From an uncultured Collinsella sp. (GTDB lineage: Bacteria > Actinomycetota > Coriobacteriia > Coriobacteriales > Coriobacteriaceae), in assembly GCA_902493835.1 (NCBI GenBank), contig CABURG010000025.1, forward strand, positions 1 through 15,944: a stretch of 15,944 nt of DNA, in the 5' to 3' direction. Both the position numbers and the translations under genes were made by a program. Positions 13,785-15,944 of this stretch are shown here, piece after piece. The notes beneath the pieces were generated by a model that was given only the letters and a program-made list of their open reading frames with translations, searched no databases and was not told where the DNA came from. Each line of letters starts with the position of its first letter. Position 1 is the stretch's first letter.

Positions 13785-15311
13785 ATGGAATCGACTGATG
13801 TACTGGTAATTGGATCTGGCATTGCGGGCCTTTGCGCCGCCATCGAAGCGGCACGCACGGGTGCAACCGTCACTGTGGCAAGCGCCGGCAAGACTATGAG
13901 TGGATCGAGCTTCTTCCCCGGAACCTGGGGCCTAGGGCTTATCGGACCCGTTAACGAAGACGACGAGCAGGACCTCATCGACACCATCCTGGCCGTCGGC
14001 GGCGGCGTTGCCGACCCCGAACTCGTCCAAGCGTTCGTCCACGGCATTCCCCAAGCGATTGACTGGCTCGAGCAAGACCTGGGCGTTGAGCTCCAGCGTC
14101 CGCAAAGCGCCAAGAGTGCTCAACAAAAGCAATTTATCCCCTGCTTTGACCACAAGACGCGCATGTGGCGCGGCCTCACCCGCAAGCCCCTTGAGGACGC
14201 TCTGACGACCTGGATCGAGTCGCTCGGCATTCGCCTGCTCCCCCGCCATGAGCTTATCGACCTTGTTGAGGACACGAACGGCAGAATAACCGGAACCGTG
14301 CTCTACGACCTCACCGAAAATCGAATCGTGCCCTTTGCTGCCAAGGCCACGATCATCGCAGCCGGTGGCACAGGCGGCCTGTTTGAGCGCAGCCTTACGT
14401 CGGCCGATGTGCTCAGCTCCTCGCAGGCCATCGCACTCGCGCACGGCGCATCGCTTACTAATATAGAGTTCATGCAGATGATGCCCGGCTTCATCGAGCC
14501 CAAGCGCAACCTGGTCTTCAACGAGAAAACCTGGCGCTACGTACATGTAGACCAGCCGGCAGATATTACCGACGACAAGCTGGACGACCTGCTCGAGCAG
14601 CGCTCTGGATATGGTCCCTTCACGTCACGCTTGGCCTCCCGCGCTATCGATCTCGTCATCGATCAGGCAGGTGCCGAAGGTCTGGCACTCCACTACGACT
14701 TCCCCCGCGAGGATATCCCAGAGTTTGTGCAGACCTTTGCCAACTGGCTGCAAGACGAGCACGGCATCGCCCCGACTGACGAGATGCGCGTTGCGATGTA
14801 CGCCCACGCCGCTAACGGCGGTATTAAGATCGATAAGACTGCGCACACGGGCGTTGAGGGCCTCTACGCTTGCGGCGAGGCTACAGGCGGCATGCACGGC
14901 GCCGACCGTATTGGTGGCCTGTCGAGCGCCAACGGCATAGTGTTTGGGCGCATCGCGGGCGCTTCCGCAGCCCTTGCAGCGCAGATAGAGCCTGAGACAG
15001 CCCCGAAGGTGGATATCGCCCTCCCCCAGTACGGCATTGCCACAACAGATGCCGAACGCCTGACACACAGCCTTAAGCACACGATGAGCACCTATTGCAT
15101 GATCAACCGCACCGAGACGGGCCTATCCGAGGCACTACACGAGCTTGAGGGCTTGAAGACAGAGGCAACGACCTTGAGCACACAGAAAGCCCAGGACAGC
15201 GAAGTCGCAGCCCTCGCCCGCCTGCAATCACAGATTCAACTAGCACAGGAAATGGTCAAAGCCATGCGTAAGCGGACCGAAAGTCTCGGATCGCACTATC
15301 GAGCAGACTAA
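13785..15311 (+). CDS. FAD-dependent oxidoreductase, NadB/fumarate reductase fold
   Basis: A 508-residue flavoprotein of the succinate dehydrogenase/L-aspartate oxidase superfamily. FAD-binding parts: VLVIGSGIAGLCAAIEAAR (6-24, GxGxxG), IIAAGGTGGLF (190-200) and GLYACGEATGGMHGADRIGG (359-378). The C-terminus RTESLGSHYRAD (497-508) mirrors the RxESRGxHYRxD end of SdhA/NadB, with the conserved Arg changed to Leu. The substrate site differs from NadB: EFMQMMPGF (228-236) in place of EFMQFHPTA, AHAANGG in place of AHYTCGG, and no RGEGA block. It is therefore probably not a genuine aspartate oxidase, and no nadA or nadC lies beside it. The start at 13785 has GAAAGGA 5 bp upstream; an upstream in-frame ATG (13728) has none. 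There is no Tat signal or membrane anchor. The substrate is unknown. Confidence 0.8.
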   Translation: MESTDVLVIGSGIAGLCAAIEAARTGATVTVASAGKTMSGSSFFPGTWGLGLIGPVNEDDEQDLIDTILAVGGGVADPELVQAFVHGIPQAIDWLEQDLGVELQRPQSAKSAQQKQFIPCFDHKTRMWRGLTRKPLEDALTTWIESLGIRLLPRHELIDLVEDTNGRITGTVLYDLTENRIVPFAAKATIIAAGGTGGLFERSLTSADVLSSSQAIALAHGASLTNIEFMQMMPGFIEPKRNLVFNEKTWRYVHVDQPADITDDKLDDLLEQRSGYGPFTSRLASRAIDLVIDQAGAEGLALHYDFPREDIPEFVQTFANWLQDEHGIAPTDEMRVAMYAHAANGGIKIDKTAHTGVEGLYACGEATGGMHGADRIGGLSSANGIVFGRIAGASAALAAQIEPETAPKVDIALPQYGIATTDAERLTHSLKHTMSTYCMINRTETGLSEALHELEGLKTEATTLSTQKAQDSEVAALARLQSQIQLAQEMVKAMRKRTESLGSHYRAD

Positions 15312-15407
15312 ATCGATTCTCACTTTGAGTTTGATCACAACTTTTCAACATGCATCGAGCCCCGTGAGCATAATTCACATAAGGAGAGCACGTTTATGGG
15401 GCTTTAG

Positions 15408-15432
15408 CCGTGTTTCCCTAAGGGAATCACGG
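15408..15432 (+). terminator. Hairpin after the flavoprotein gene, possible terminator
   Basis: CCGTGTTTCCC, loop TAA, GGGAATCACGG: an 11-bp stem with one T-T mismatch, about 97 bp after the stop codon. The following TGCAGATTTCTC is only weakly T-rich, so termination may be inefficient. Confidence 0.4.
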
Positions 15433-15485
15433 TGCAGATTTCTCAGCTCCGCGCTCCGACGGGTTCGACCCCATGAAAGGTCAAC

Positions 15486-15515
15486 AAAAAAGCGACCAGC
15501 CTAAGCTAGTCGCTT
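15486..15515 (-). terminator. Minus-strand terminator hairpin, repeat unit 1
   Basis: Arms 15490-15499 and 15506-15515 with loop CCTAAG; on the minus strand the stem ends in six T. The one internal mismatch on the plus strand (C against A) is a G-U wobble on the minus strand. Confidence 0.65.
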
Positions 15516-15663
15516 TAACATGCTTTGGGTGGGCCGTCAGGGGGTCAGCCTGCTGCGCAGGCGGCCGCTGCGGCGCCAAGGCGCCTTGCGCGCTGCGCTG
15601 GTAAATGCTTACGCATTTCCTCAGCTCCGCGCCCTTTCGGGTTCGACCCCATGAAAGGTCAAC

Positions 15664-15695
15664 AAAAAAGACGGCCAACCGAAGTTGACCGTCTT
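15664..15695 (-). terminator. Minus-strand terminator hairpin, repeat unit 2
   Basis: Arms 15668-15679 and 15684-15695. On the minus strand the stem is closed by a C(TTCG)G tetraloop and followed by six T. The stem sequence differs from unit 1, but the pairing is kept. Confidence 0.7.
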
Positions 15696-15840
15696 AACTT
15701 GCTTTGGTGGGCCGTCAGGGGGTCAGCCTGCTGCGCAGGCGGTCGCTGCGGCGTTTCGCGCCTTGCGCGCTGCGCTGGCAAATGCTTACGCATTTCCTCA
15801 GCTCCGCGCCCCGACGGGTTCGACCCCATGTGAGGTTAAC

Positions 15841-15870
15841 AAAAAAGCGACCAGCCTAAGCCAGTCGCTT
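15841..15870 (-). terminator. Minus-strand terminator hairpin, repeat unit 3
   Basis: Arms 15845-15854 and 15861-15870, same class as unit 1 but with one further change that makes a second G-U wobble on the minus strand. It is followed by six T on that strand. Confidence 0.65.
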
Positions 15871-15944
15871 TAACATGCTTTGGGTGGGCCGTCAGGGGGT
15901 CAGCCTGCTGCGCAGGCGGCCGCTGCGGCGCCAAGGCGCCTTGC

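Larger units (their letters stand above)
15442..15944. repeat. Tandem array of about 177-bp units
   Basis: Three head-to-tail units begin with CTCAGCTCCGCGC at 15442, 15620 and 15797 (spacing 178 and 177 bp); the third runs off the window. Units are near identical outside one variable hairpin. Each unit holds GGGTTCGACCCC, an A6 tract with the variable hairpin, GGGCCGTCAGGGGGTCAGCC, a GCCTG-CTGCG-CAGGC hairpin, a GGCG...CGCC hairpin and AAATGC-TTAC-GCATTT. The short open frames across the array are GC-rich artefacts. It carries no protein gene and is probably a dispersed intergenic repeat of this genome. Confidence 0.9.

Noticed and set aside
15461..15475. GGGTTCGACCCC in each repeat unit, resembling a tRNA T-arm
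   Set aside because: No acceptor, D or anticodon arms can be drawn around it, and the flanks do not pair over seven bases.
15525..15873. Open frames of 102 and 62 codons inside the tandem repeats
   Set aside because: They simply translate the GC-rich repeat in two frames, with the product repeating at the repeat period and no ribosome site.
15442..15944. CRISPR array or integron attC sites
   Set aside because: Units of 177 bp with almost no unique spacer exclude CRISPR. The variable hairpin in a constant frame recalls attC, but there are no cassette genes between units and no integrase in view.

Overview
The window (about 16 kb, GC-rich, strong preference for C/G-ending codons) looks like the chromosome of a Gram-positive actinobacterium of the class Coriobacteriia, most likely Collinsella or a close relative. 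The reasons are the SUF operon order C-B-D-S-U with an Rrf2 regulator, a sortase-type surface protein, a GGGtGRT-family protein paired with a NifU-like scaffold, and the general codon style. The genus call is inference from the style of the proteins; no database search was possible.

Layout. Positions 1-55 hold the end of an unidentified plus-strand gene. Positions 73-1869 (minus) encode an AAA-ATPase-like/PD-(D/E)XK-type protein whose key motifs are degenerate. Positions 2073-3875 (minus) encode a large secreted, probably cell-wall-anchored protein with a lysozyme-like N-terminal domain, followed by a good minus-strand terminator at 2001-2039. An Rrf2/IscR-type regulator (4015-4446, minus) is divergent from a tightly coupled five-gene suf operon, sufC-sufB-sufD-sufS-sufU (4671-9916, plus), which ends in a strong terminator. 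The divergent promoter region carries two 31-bp palindromes of identical geometry plus a third inverted repeat over the likely suf -35 box.

Next come a 575-bp gene-poor stretch with several hairpins and a minus-strand REP-associated (Y1/HUH-fold) transposase-like gene (10555-11367) that has lost both the second His of its HUH motif and the catalytic Tyr, but keeps a C-terminal helix-turn-helix. A two-gene unit follows on the plus strand: a NifU-N/IscU-like scaffold (11771-12505) and a GGGtGRT-family protein (12524-13528), closed by a strong terminator. Then comes a stand-alone NadB/SdhA-fold flavoprotein (13785-15311). The window ends inside a tandem array of about 177-bp units (15442-15944+), each carrying a terminator hairpin that reads on the minus strand.

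How the genes work together. SufS (cysteine desulfurase) and SufU (Zn-dependent sulfur acceptor) feed sulfur to the SufBCD scaffold complex, and the Rrf2 protein, with three Cys suited to an Fe-S cluster, probably senses cluster status and controls the operon through the palindromes. The NifU-like/GGGtGRT pair close by suggests a second, poorly described Fe-S-linked function. This pair, the duplicated 31-bp palindromes, the apparently domesticated transposase and the covarying repeat hairpins are the most interesting parts of the window.
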